Position numbers and translations under genes: made by a program | Shown: positions 15,222 to 22,917 of the stretch, in pieces | How positions within the stretch are numbered: position 1 is the stretch's first letter | Layout of the letters: every line of letters begins with the position of its first letter | DNA from: Methanolinea sp. | GTDB lineage: Archaea > Halobacteriota > Methanomicrobia > Methanomicrobiales > Methanospirillaceae | Direction of reading: 5' to 3' | Assembly: GCA_030055515.1 (NCBI GenBank) | Contig: JASFYI010000005.1 | Span: 33,029-97,028, forward strand | DNA length: 64,000 nucleotides | Notes under the pieces: model-generated | The model's database searches: none | What the model saw: the letters and a program-made list of their open reading frames with translations, nothing else | Told to the model about the DNA's origin: nothing

Positions 15222-15911
15222 CCCTGCGGGGACCCAGCGGTACCGCTCGGGATAGACGAGTGCAGAGAGGTTCCCGTCCCTCTCCTCGATCCTCTTGTAC
15301 AGGGGACCTCCCGCCCACGGGGGGCGCGCGGGGCCGGGGGGCGAAAGGACCGCGGGCGGGGGGACGGCGGGGTAGCGCGGGTTCCTCTCGAGTGTCCCGC
15401 CGAGGAGCTCGTAGTACGCGGCACCCCTGTGCTCCTCGTAGTACCTGTAGTCGCTCGCAAAGCAGGACGCGACGACGTTTGCGACCACCAGGGGTTCCCC
15501 GCCGGGGTTGATGGTGACGTGCCCGTATCCGGGCGGCACGAGGACCGTATCCCCCCTCCCCGCGGGGACGAGAGCGACGGCCCCGAGGTCCTCCCTCTGG
15601 AGGAGGAAGTGGGCGGTCCCCGAGAGGACCTCGTACACCTCGGGGTACCCGGTCCCCGCCGGGTTCTCGGGGTGGTAGTGCCCCTTCGTCTTCGGGTACT
15701 CGCCGCAGAAATCACCCGGCGGGATGCACGTCACGTCGAACCGCAGGCGGTGCGCGGCGAGCCACGCCCTGTCCTCCGGCGTCCGGGCGATGTCCCTGTA
15801 CATGTAGTAGGCAGGGCCGGAGAGCGGGCACGAAGGGTCCCGCAGGACCGCCCGGAGCTCGGCCATGTCCCGGACGTCGGGCCGCCCCGCGTGCGCCTTC
15901 CAGTCGTCCAT
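15216..15911 (-). CDS. pgiA: Cupin-type (archaeal) glucose-6-phosphate isomerase
   Basis: 231 residues. The metal-binding cupin signature is clear: KTKGHYHP with two His, the Glu in YPEVYE, and a later His in VPPGYGHVTINPGG. This family (archaeal cPGI) interconverts glucose 6-phosphate and fructose 6-phosphate and is unrelated in fold to bacterial PGI. In this organism it would feed gluconeogenic hexose phosphate toward the glucan genes found 15 kb away. The start was placed at ATG 15911, overlapping the TGA of the upstream surface-protein gene by one base; GTG at 15914 is the alternative. Confidence 0.92.
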   Translation of the reverse strand: MDDWKAHAGRPDVRDMAELRAVLRDPSCPLSGPAYYMYRDIARTPEDRAWLAAHRLRFDVTCIPPGDFCGEYPKTKGHYHPENPAGTGYPEVYEVLSGTAHFLLQREDLGAVALVPAGRGDTVLVPPGYGHVTINPGGEPLVVANVVASCFASDYRYYEEHRGAAYYELLGGTLERNPRYPAVPPPAVLSPPGPARPPWAGGPLYKRIEERDGNLSALVYPERYRWVPAGL

Positions 15912-17188
15912 CACCCGGATTTTCTCTTCCGGCGTAAATAATATGCCGCCCCGGCCGCAGCGGCGACGAGGGCGACGAGCCCCGCGACGAGGAGCGGGGA
16001 GATCCCGGCCGGGACAACCCGCACCCTCACCTTCATCGGGTCGGAGATGACGGTGTTGTCGAGCGCGTCCCGAAACCGGATCTCCGAGTCGAGGCCGTAC
16101 TCCTTCTGGACCGCGCCCGCGTCCACCTTCACCTCGTACCGGGCGACCGCCCTCTGCCCGGGGGCCATGTCGCCGAGGTACGCGGAATCGTCGTTGCTCG
16201 AGAAGGGTTCCACGGCGCTGATCCGGGCCTGCGCGTCGCGCGCGACCGCGGGTCCCGTGTTCTCGTACACGACCTCGATCACGGTCTTTGCCCCCGCCCT
16301 CACCTCGGCGGGTTCCGAGACGACCGCGAACGTGATCTTCCTCCCGACCGGGACGCCGACCGTGACGGTGTCCGTGGAGACGGTGTCACCCTCGGTGCCC
16401 GTGTACCTGCAGGAGACGTCGACGGGGTACGTCCCCTCGTCCGCCTCGCGGGAGACCGAGACCCTGAACCGCACCTCGCGGGTGCTGCCCGCCGGGAAAT
16501 CGCCGACGTATATGTCCGTGTCGGTCGGGACGACGGGGCTCCTGCCGTTCCGCGAGAGGTGGATCACCGCCTCCCTCGCATCCTCGGAGCCCGCGTTGCG
16601 CAGGGAGAGGGCGAGGTACCCTTCCGTCCCCGCGTGCAGGTTCTCCGCCCTCGCTCCCACGACCTCAAGCACTGCCCTCGGTTTCACCCTGACGGGGAGG
16701 GGTATCGTCACTTCCCTCTCGCGGTAGGTGTACGAGATCGCGTCGAGCCCGTACTGCTCCGCGGTCGCGAGGTAGGAGTAGCGGACGAGGAGCCCAAGCG
16801 TGTAGTTGCCCCCGGCGGCATCGGAGGGGACCTTCGCGGGGAACGAGACGGTCGCGGACTTCCCGCCCGGGATGTCGCCGGCCGCCTGCGGGTCGGCCTT
16901 CACGACGAGCGGCGAGTCCCCGGGAAGGAGGGTCGCCCGGACGAGTTTCGCCGTGTTGGGGAGGTCCTCCCTCTCGATGATCCCGGACTGGACGAACTTC
17001 ATCTCGACGAGCCCCCTGTTCTCGATCGCGACCCTTATCGTCGTCTCCTCGCCGGGGGAGAACTCGTTCTTCCCCTGTATCGAGGCGGTGAGGGTCGGTT
17101 CGCCCGCCATGTACTTGACTCCCGCGAGGGCAGGGGAACACGAAACACTGAATATAACGGCCAGAAATACAACGAGCCGCAGATTCAT
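15911..17188 (-). CDS. Membrane-anchored COG1361 (S-layer-like) protein
   Basis: 425 residues: signal peptide (to about ALAG, residue 23), three to four repeated CARDB/immunoglobulin-like beta modules characterised by FSPGEETTIRVAIENRG, YLALSLRNAGSEDA and KTVIEVVYENTGPA, and one C-terminal transmembrane helix followed by RRKRKSG. The bulk therefore lies outside the cell, anchored at its C-terminus. COG1361 proteins are annotated as S-layer-domain proteins; the ligand is unknown. It is co-transcribed with the cupin PGI (1-base overlap) and divergent from a TrmB-family regulator, with an inverted repeat over the promoter suggesting local control. Confidence 0.85.
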   Translation of the reverse strand: MNLRLVVFLAVIFSVSCSPALAGVKYMAGEPTLTASIQGKNEFSPGEETTIRVAIENRGLVEMKFVQSGIIEREDLPNTAKLVRATLLPGDSPLVVKADPQAAGDIPGGKSATVSFPAKVPSDAAGGNYTLGLLVRYSYLATAEQYGLDAISYTYREREVTIPLPVRVKPRAVLEVVGARAENLHAGTEGYLALSLRNAGSEDAREAVIHLSRNGRSPVVPTDTDIYVGDFPAGSTREVRFRVSVSREADEGTYPVDVSCRYTGTEGDTVSTDTVTVGVPVGRKITFAVVSEPAEVRAGAKTVIEVVYENTGPAVARDAQARISAVEPFSSNDDSAYLGDMAPGQRAVARYEVKVDAGAVQKEYGLDSEIRFRDALDNTVISDPMKVRVRVVPAGISPLLVAGLVALVAAAAGAAYYLRRKRKSG

Positions 17189-17199
17189 GGGATATCACG

Positions 17200-17221
17200 T
17201 GTTGTCATTGCTATAACAACA
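17200..17221. promoter_or_regulatory. Inverted-repeat operator candidate between COG1361 gene and TrmB regulator
   Basis: TGTTGT (17200-17205) and ACAACA (17216-17221) are perfect inverted arms with a 10-nt spacer. The spacer holds the leftward TATA-like TTATAG about 25 nt from the ATG at 17188, and the right arm abuts the rightward TTTAAG element about 28 nt before the ATG at 17253. A protein bound here would sit on both promoters; the divergent TrmB-like regulator is the natural candidate. Confidence 0.5.
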
Positions 17222-17252
17222 TTTAAGAATCTGCCCTATATAATGCTATGGA

Positions 17253-18026
17253 ATGGCCGGGTCGCAGACATCGCCCCTCGCGCTCGCGGGGATGCTCCGC
17301 TCCCTCGGGCTCACGAAGTACGAGGCGCTCGTGTACATCGCCCTCCTGAGGGAGCCGGGTGCGACCGCGACGCGTATCCACGAGCTCGCGGGCGTCCCCC
17401 GCGCGTCCGTGTACCCCGTCCTCGATCGCCTCATCCAGAAGAACATGGTCTCCGCGTCGCTTGGGACACCCCGCCGCTTCGAGGCCGTCCCGCCCGAGAC
17501 CGCGATCGACCACCTCCTCGACACCGTCGCCGCGGATGCCGCGAGGGCAAAGAAGGTGCTCTCGAGGATCTGGCAGGAGAGGGAGCAGAAGAGCGGCGGT
17601 GACCAGGACTCCATCTGGAGCATCTACGGGGCGGAGAACATCCGCGTCCGGCTCGCGGACCTCCTCCGGAATGCCTCCGCGTCGATCGACGCGGTCATCC
17701 ACGGCGAGGTCGCGCCGGAGATCGCGACGGTGCTCTGCGAGAAGGCATCGTCGATCCCCGTCCGGGTCGCCACGTGGCACCCCGAGCGAATCCCCTGCCC
17801 GGGCATCAGGCTGCGTGCCCTCCCCCGCGCAGCTGAGGAGGCCGCAGCGGCCGACCTGCGGTTCTCCGGCGGGATGTACCTGATCGACTCCTCCCGGGCG
17901 ATCGTCGTGCTCGTGGCGGGAGAGGACGATGCGACCGCGCTCTACTCCGAGTCGAGGGGTTTCGTCCGGTTCTTCTCGACCTACTTCGAGATCTTCTCCT
18001 CGATGGGAAAGTCGAAAGACCAGTGA
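17253..18026 (+). CDS. TrmB-family transcriptional regulator
   Basis: 257 residues. N-terminal winged helix-turn-helix (about 15-80: LGLTKYEALVYIALL, ATRIHELAGVPRASVYPVLDRL) typical of TrmB/sugar-specific regulators, a short helical linker, then a C-terminal domain with the phospholipase-D-like fold often found in this family (about 110-250: NIRVRLADLLRNASASIDAVI, PVRVATWHP). TrmB proteins bind DNA as dimers and respond to a small molecule, often a sugar. Context: divergent from the surface-protein/PGI operon, with an inverted repeat in the shared promoter region. Autoregulation and control of the divergent operon are inferences. Confidence 0.88.
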   Translation: MAGSQTSPLALAGMLRSLGLTKYEALVYIALLREPGATATRIHELAGVPRASVYPVLDRLIQKNMVSASLGTPRRFEAVPPETAIDHLLDTVAADAARAKKVLSRIWQEREQKSGGDQDSIWSIYGAENIRVRLADLLRNASASIDAVIHGEVAPEIATVLCEKASSIPVRVATWHPERIPCPGIRLRALPRAAEEAAAADLRFSGGMYLIDSSRAIVVLVAGEDDATALYSESRGFVRFFSTYFEIFSSMGKSKDQ

Positions 18027-18031
18027 CCCCG

Positions 18032-18778
18032 TCAGTGGTCGAGGATCTCCTCCATCTCCCCCGCGTCCATGAGCCCCTTGATGGCGTAGGTCGTCACGGG
18101 GATCCCCTTCTCCTTGATGGCCGCCATCGGGTTCGTCCCGCCGAGGGCGACGATGCCCATGTACTGCGGGTCGACCGTCACGCCGAGCGCCGGCGTGTTC
18201 GGGAGCCCGACGTCGAGAACCGGCGAGAAACTGCTCCCCGAGAGCTCGTCGATGATCTCCCCCACCGCCTCCTCGGCCTCCATGTGGCACTGCCTGATGT
18301 TCGCGAGGATGTTGCCGCTCCCCTTCCGCACGATGCGTGTCACCGAGGTGATCTCCTGCGAGAGGAGGGCCTGGAGGGGGTCGATCGTCGTGTACTCGTA
18401 GAGGATGAGGTGGGTGAACCGCCGCGGGACGCGCGACTCGATCTCGACGATGCCGCCCCCGATCGGGTTGTACGGGATCCCCCTCCGGAGGAGGATGCCG
18501 TCGAGCGTCGAACTGCACACCGTGACGATCCCCGTCTGGCCCTCCGGGATTTTGAAATCGCCCGCGCTCTCCTCCGCCCCGATGAACCGCACGAGGCCGC
18601 TCACGCAGAGTCCCGCCCTGTACGTCTCCTTCATGGTGGAGATCGCATCGTCGAGGTGCGTGTCCGGGACGAGCGAGAGGTTGTACACGACGAGACCCCT
18701 CCCCTCCCGCGGGTCGTACGTGACCTGCATCGCGTACTCCTCGATGCGGGTGTGGACGAATTTGAGGGGGAGATGCAT
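18032..18778 (-). CDS. NrpR-type regulatory domain protein without DNA-binding domain (NrpRII-like)
   Basis: 248 residues consisting of one NrpR/DUF128 domain: VVYNLSLVPD near the start, TGIVTVCSSTLDGILLRRG, the IPYNPIGGGIVEIE strand and YEYTTIDPLQALL are all close to the 2-oxoglutarate-sensing domain of methanogen NrpR nitrogen repressors. There is no winged helix at the N-terminus. In Methanosarcina the system is split into NrpRI (with HTH) and NrpRII (without), and this matches NrpRII, so it probably works through a separate DNA-binding partner not in this window. The start at 18778 (MHLPLKF) was chosen because earlier in-frame codons lie in the divergent gene's promoter and coding region. 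Confidence 0.75.
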   Translation of the reverse strand: MHLPLKFVHTRIEEYAMQVTYDPREGRGLVVYNLSLVPDTHLDDAISTMKETYRAGLCVSGLVRFIGAEESAGDFKIPEGQTGIVTVCSSTLDGILLRRGIPYNPIGGGIVEIESRVPRRFTHLILYEYTTIDPLQALLSQEITSVTRIVRKGSGNILANIRQCHMEAEEAVGEIIDELSGSSFSPVLDVGLPNTPALGVTVDPQYMGIVALGGTNPMAAIKEKGIPVTTYAIKGLMDAGEMEEILDH

Positions 18779-18842
18779 CTTTCCAAGATCTTTCGCCAGA
18801 AAACAGAAAAATTGTTCTATGAGGGGGAAAAATGTATGGTTC

Positions 18843-19814
18843 ATGGACGAAAAGGTTCGGGAAAAGGCGAGATCGGCGATAAGGGCGATTCTCGAGACCG
18901 CAGGGTACGAGGTGAACCCCCTCGAAGATCCCTTCGACCTCGCGAGCAGGGGCGACGAGTACCTGATGGTCCTCTGCAGCGATGACCCCACCGAGATCGA
19001 GGAGTTCTCGGCGGGGAACTTCAGACTCGTGAGCGGCGGCGAGGAGATCCGCTACGAGAAACTCCTCTTCTCCCTCGCCCCGGTCACCGGCGCGCAGGGG
19101 ATCACCGTGTGGGGGAGGGACGAGTTCGTCACCCTCTACGGCGAGGCGGCCCTCGCGAGGATCCTCTCGCGCCCGTTCTCTGTCCCCCTCGGCAGGGCAC
19201 GCGGGGAGGGGAAGGGGACGGCTGCACCCGCGGCGGCTCGCGGGGGAGAGGAGGCCGCGATGGGGGGGGGAGAGAGCGGCATCGTCATCCCCCACCTCCC
19301 GATACGCGTCACCAAGAACGCGGCCCTCCAGATCGCGAAGATCCAAGGGACTGTCGCGCTCCGGTTCATGCCATTCTGGTACTACACGTACAGGAGTTCC
19401 GGGGAGCAGGTGTACAAGGAGCACCGCGTCCCGTTCGACGCGGAGGGAGAGGGAGCCCTCAACGCGATCAACGGCCTGAAGTTCGAGGGGGAGATGGGAT
19501 CGGTCGTCGAGGAGGGGATCCCGGCCGGTGCGGAGGTCGTCCCCCCGAAGATCACGCAGGAGGAGGCGAGGGAGAAGATCCTCTCCGAGGTCGCGGAGAG
19601 CCTCACCCACCGGGTCAGGATCCGGCAGGTCGCGGGGGATGCCATCTCCTACGAGGAGAAGGTGCTCCGGCCCGACAGGAGGAACATCGAGGTGAACGTC
19701 CGGGAGGTCTACGTCCCCGTCTGGCAGGTCAGGGGCAAGAAGATCGTCGAGGTGAACGCGTTCTCCGGCGAGATCCTCTCCGTGCCGATGGACGAGGGCG
19801 TCGAGATCTTCTGA
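18843..19814 (+). CDS. Conserved-type protein of unknown function, restriction-endonuclease-like N-terminus
   Basis: 323 residues. The first ~110 residues (ILETAGYEV, DLASRGDEYLMVLCSDD) resemble the alpha/beta arrangement of restriction-endonuclease-like domains, but a full PD-(D/E)xK site is not evident. A Gly/Ala-rich linker (about 118-145) contains a G9 run at 19262-19270. The C-terminal ~175 residues hold a beta-rich domain with FMPFWYYTY, VYVPVWQVRG and VNAFSGEILSVP, the last pair reminiscent of PepSY-like strands. No transmembrane helix. ATG at 18843 was chosen; in-frame ATG at 18819 is possible. It precedes the flavoprotein gene by 13 nt and is probably co-transcribed with it. Function unknown. 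Confidence 0.65.
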   Translation: MDEKVREKARSAIRAILETAGYEVNPLEDPFDLASRGDEYLMVLCSDDPTEIEEFSAGNFRLVSGGEEIRYEKLLFSLAPVTGAQGITVWGRDEFVTLYGEAALARILSRPFSVPLGRARGEGKGTAAPAAARGGEEAAMGGGESGIVIPHLPIRVTKNAALQIAKIQGTVALRFMPFWYYTYRSSGEQVYKEHRVPFDAEGEGALNAINGLKFEGEMGSVVEEGIPAGAEVVPPKITQEEAREKILSEVAESLTHRVRIRQVAGDAISYEEKVLRPDRRNIEVNVREVYVPVWQVRGKKIVEVNAFSGEILSVPMDEGVEIF

Positions 19815-19827
19815 TCTGCACGTTCCC

Positions 19828-21174
19828 ATGATCGGTGTCCTCGGCGGTGGTCCCGCGGGCCGGACCGCCGCGATGAAACTCGCCCTTTCGGGCAGGGATG
19901 TGACGCTCGTCGAGCGGGCAGGCCTCGGCGGGCAGTGCCTCCACCACGGCTGCATGGTCATCTGCGCCTTAAACGACGTCGCGAGGGCGATCTCGCAGGC
20001 GAGGAACCTCGCGTCCCTCGGGATCCTCGATTCCGTCCCCACGCCGTCCTTTCCCCGGACCGTCTCGCAGATGGCCTCCGTCCAGAAGAAGATCGCGTCG
20101 GTCCTCGACGCGGAAACGAGGGGCTGTGGGGTGCACATCGTCCGCGGCGAGGGGAGGGTCGATGCCGACCGCCTCACCGTCGACGGCGAGACCCTCGAGA
20201 CCTCCCACCTCGTCGTCGCGACGGGCTCCGTCCCCCGCGTCCCCTCCATCCCCGGCGTCGAGACACCCGGCGTCTACACCGCGCACACGTTCACCTCGAT
20301 GCCCGACGTCCCGGACCGGCTCCTCATCGTCGGCGGCGGCGTGATGGCCGCGGAGTTCGCCTTCATCTTCCAGGAGTGGGGGTCCGAGGTCACGCTCGCG
20401 GTGCGGAGCACGTTCCTCCGCGAGGTCCCCCGGAAGCTCCGGGAGGCGGCCCGCGGGGAGCTCTTGGGGGTGGACGTGCGCGAGAACTGCACGGTGGAGC
20501 GGATCTCGGGGGAGGAGAGGGTGCGGGGAGCAGTCCTCCGCGCCGGGAACGCGGAGAGCGAGATTGCCTGCGACGCCGTGATCCTCGCGGCGGGCCTCGT
20601 CCCCAACTCGGGGATGGTCAGCGGCCTGCGGAAGGGGAAAGACGGGAGGATCGTCGTCAACCGGCGGATGGAGACGAGCGTTCCGGGCGTATATGCCTGC
20701 GGCGACGTGACGGGGTCCCCCTGCCTCACGCCGGTCGCCCGGCAGGAGGGGATCGTCGCCGCGTCGTCCATCCTCGGCGAGAACCTCGAGATGGACTACG
20801 GGGGGATCCCGCGGTCTTTTGCGCTCTCGCAGGAGTACGCGTTCGTGGAGGGAGAACCGGGCGAGGAGATGGTGGCTTTTGCGGCCCCGGGCCCCGCCGG
20901 CCCCGGGACGTTCTGGGAGGTCCCGCGGGGGCGGACGGGGATGGCAGAGGTGGTCGCCTCGCGGGAGGACGGCCGGGTCCGCGGGATCTCGGTCGCGTCC
21001 CCGGTCGGGGGGACGGTCGCGGCCTACGTCGCATTCCTGATGAGAGAGGGGATCCCTGTCCGCGACTTTTCGCGGTTCACCGAGGTCCACCCTTCATCCG
21101 ACGGCGTCTCCCCCCTGATGAAGTACGCCGCGTCACGGCTCGGCGCAAGGCAGGAGAGGGAACGGGGGGACTGA
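19828..21174 (+). CDS. Orphan dihydrolipoamide dehydrogenase-like FAD/NAD flavoprotein
   Basis: 448 residues. FAD-binding GGGPAG at the N-terminus, the redox-active disulfide in GGQCLHHGC (Cys37, Cys42), an ATGSVPRVP motif, a central NAD-binding IVGGGVMAAEFA, the second FAD motif GVYACGDVTG, and a C-terminal interface domain. This is the class I pyridine nucleotide-disulfide reductase fold. The C-terminal active-site His-Glu pair of true Lpd (usually HAHPT...E) is not intact: the region reads VHPSSDGVSP. No 2-oxoacid dehydrogenase or glycine cleavage genes are nearby, so classic Lpd activity is doubtful; the substrate is unknown. Probably co-transcribed with the preceding unknown gene. Confidence 0.85.
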   Translation: MIGVLGGGPAGRTAAMKLALSGRDVTLVERAGLGGQCLHHGCMVICALNDVARAISQARNLASLGILDSVPTPSFPRTVSQMASVQKKIASVLDAETRGCGVHIVRGEGRVDADRLTVDGETLETSHLVVATGSVPRVPSIPGVETPGVYTAHTFTSMPDVPDRLLIVGGGVMAAEFAFIFQEWGSEVTLAVRSTFLREVPRKLREAARGELLGVDVRENCTVERISGEERVRGAVLRAGNAESEIACDAVILAAGLVPNSGMVSGLRKGKDGRIVVNRRMETSVPGVYACGDVTGSPCLTPVARQEGIVAASSILGENLEMDYGGIPRSFALSQEYAFVEGEPGEEMVAFAAPGPAGPGTFWEVPRGRTGMAEVVASREDGRVRGISVASPVGGTVAAYVAFLMREGIPVRDFSRFTEVHPSSDGVSPLMKYAASRLGARQERERGD

Positions 21175-21280
21175 AAAAGGGCAGGGCACCGAACGGCGCA
21201 GCACCCCGGCAGCCGGGCCTGGGAGACGGGGCGAAAAAGAACTATCTCTCCCCCCATCCCATCCCCACACGGGGAAGAGT

Positions 21281-21892
21281 ATGGAGAGGGGTGAACTGCA
21301 GGCACTCTTTGGGAAGATCCCGGCGGGCATCGTGATCATCGACCCGGGGACACACGCGATCCTCGAGGTCAACCCTGCCGCGGCTTCCCTCGTCGGGAGG
21401 GAGAGGGACGAGATCGTGGGGAACGTCTGCCACCGGTTCATCTGCCCTGCCGAGAGGGGGAGGTGTCCCATCACCGACCTCGGGCAGGAGATCGACAACA
21501 GCGAGAAGGTTCTCCTCGCCTCGGACGGGAGGCAGGTCCCGATCCAGAAGACAGTGGTGAGGGCGCGAATCGGCGGGAGGGAGGTTCTCGTCGAGAGCTT
21601 CATCGACATCACCGACAGGAAGAACGCGGAGGACAGGAGGCTCGCCCTGATCGGGTACATCTCCGAGGTGGTCATGCGGGTCCGCAAACCCCTCGCGCTC
21701 GTGGAGTCAGGCCTCGCCGACATCGCGGAGAAGGCCTCGCGGGAGGCGGGGTGCAGCGAAGAGGTGAGGACAGGGCTCCTCCTCGAAGCTGCGCGGGTCC
21801 GCCAGATCGCGTCGAACCTCGCGGAGGTGGAGAGGGCGATCGCCGAGGAACGGCAGGAGATCCCCGGGGCCTACAGGGAGTTCCTCGGGTGA
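21281..21892 (+). CDS. PAS sensor protein with degenerate kinase-like helical tail
   Basis: 203 residues: a PAS domain (about 1-115; IPAGIVIIDP, ILEVNPAAASLVG, ITDRKNAED) followed by a helical region (about 120-195). The PAS includes a cysteine-rich insertion, CHRFICPAERGRCPI, that could bind metal or sense redox. The helices begin LIGYISEVVMRVRKPL, which resembles a HisKA dimerisation helix but has Tyr where the phosphoaccepting His would be; there is no ATPase domain. Likely a soluble sensor or adaptor rather than a kinase. It converges on the response-regulator gene at 21923. Confidence 0.8.
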   Translation: MERGELQALFGKIPAGIVIIDPGTHAILEVNPAAASLVGRERDEIVGNVCHRFICPAERGRCPITDLGQEIDNSEKVLLASDGRQVPIQKTVVRARIGGREVLVESFIDITDRKNAEDRRLALIGYISEVVMRVRKPLALVESGLADIAEKASREAGCSEEVRTGLLLEAARVRQIASNLAEVERAIAEERQEIPGAYREFLG

Positions 21893-21922
21893 GGGGAGGG
21901 CGACTGCAGGTCTCCCCGCGCC

Positions 21923-22915
21923 CTACCCCGCGGGATTCCCCTGTCCCCCGCCTTCCCGTTCCGCAAAGAGGCCGATCGCCCCGCCGAGGATGCCTGCCGC
22001 GATCCGCATCGCCTCGATCTCCGGGCCGGGGAACTCGCGGTCCTTCGCGTCGCAGAACGCGACGATGCCGTAGAACCTGTCGCGGACGGTGAGGGAGAAC
22101 AGGGCAGCCGACCTGATCCCGAGTGCGCGGGAAAACTCGCCCCCGTCCTCCGCGTGGCTGCCTGCAGTGACCGTGACGCATTCCCCCGACACGAGCGCGT
22201 GCAGCCTCTCCCCGGCGCACACCGGTTCGAGGGCGAGTGCGACCGGTTCTCTCTCCCCGCGGAGGGGAGGTATCCCCGGGCTGCACCACTCCGCGACCGG
22301 GACGATCCTCCCGTCCTCCTCCCGGTGCCGGAAGACGACGACCCGGGAGAGATCCATCGCGACACCGACCTGCTCGAGGAACGGCTCGAGGGCGTACGGC
22401 CCGAGGGTCCGCCCCGCCGTGGGGACGCCTCCCCCGAGGCGGGCGCCGCAGACCTCGCAGACCTGCCGGAGGAACCATTCCACCCCGAACCCGAGGGCGA
22501 GGAGGATCGCGTCCCTCTTCCTGATCTCCCTCTCGGCGCGGTGCCTGTAGAGTGCGATCTCGATGCAGGACCGGAGCTCCCGCTCGTTGAACGGCTTGAC
22601 GATGTAGCCGTACGGCTCGGTCACCTTCGCCCGCTCGATGAGGTTCTGGTCGGAGTATGCTGTCACGAAGATGACGGGGATGTCGAGCGTGCCCTGGATC
22701 TGGCTTGCGGCGGTTATCCCGTCGATCTCCCCGGAGAGCATGATGTCCATCAGGACGATGTCGGGGACCTCCTGCCGGGCCATCTCGATGGCCTGCTCCC
22801 CGCTGCCCGCGATGCCCGCGACGGAGTACCCCATGTCCTCGAGGGTCTCCCTCAAATCCTCGGCGACGATACGCTCGTCCTCGACGACGAGGATCCGGGC
22901 CCTGCCTCCCCGCAC
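21923..22915 (-). CDS. Response regulator with C-terminal GAF-type sensor domain
   Basis: 330 residues from a GTG start. Receiver domain (about 6-125) with acidic pocket VEDE, phosphoacceptor Asp57 in LMDIML, the Thr in VTAYSD and Lys in IVKPF. A linker helix leads to a GAF-like domain (about 165-320: RVVVFRHREEDG, VAEWCSPGIPPL, FYGIVAFCD). There is no DNA-binding output. GTG at 22915 lies three bases before the TGA of the upstream kinase gene, so kinase and regulator are translationally close and form a likely cognate pair. Confidence 0.88.
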   Translation of the reverse strand: MRGGRARILVVEDERIVAEDLRETLEDMGYSVAGIAGSGEQAIEMARQEVPDIVLMDIMLSGEIDGITAASQIQGTLDIPVIFVTAYSDQNLIERAKVTEPYGYIVKPFNERELRSCIEIALYRHRAEREIRKRDAILLALGFGVEWFLRQVCEVCGARLGGGVPTAGRTLGPYALEPFLEQVGVAMDLSRVVVFRHREEDGRIVPVAEWCSPGIPPLRGEREPVALALEPVCAGERLHALVSGECVTVTAGSHAEDGGEFSRALGIRSAALFSLTVRDRFYGIVAFCDAKDREFPGPEIEAMRIAAGILGGAIGLFAEREGGGQGNPAG

Positions 22916-22917
22916 GC

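Noticed and set aside
19828-21174. Annotating the flavoprotein as true dihydrolipoamide dehydrogenase or mercuric reductase
   Set aside because: The His-Glu active-site pair is not intact, there is no C-terminal vicinal cysteine pair as in mercuric reductase, and no partner genes for either pathway are nearby.
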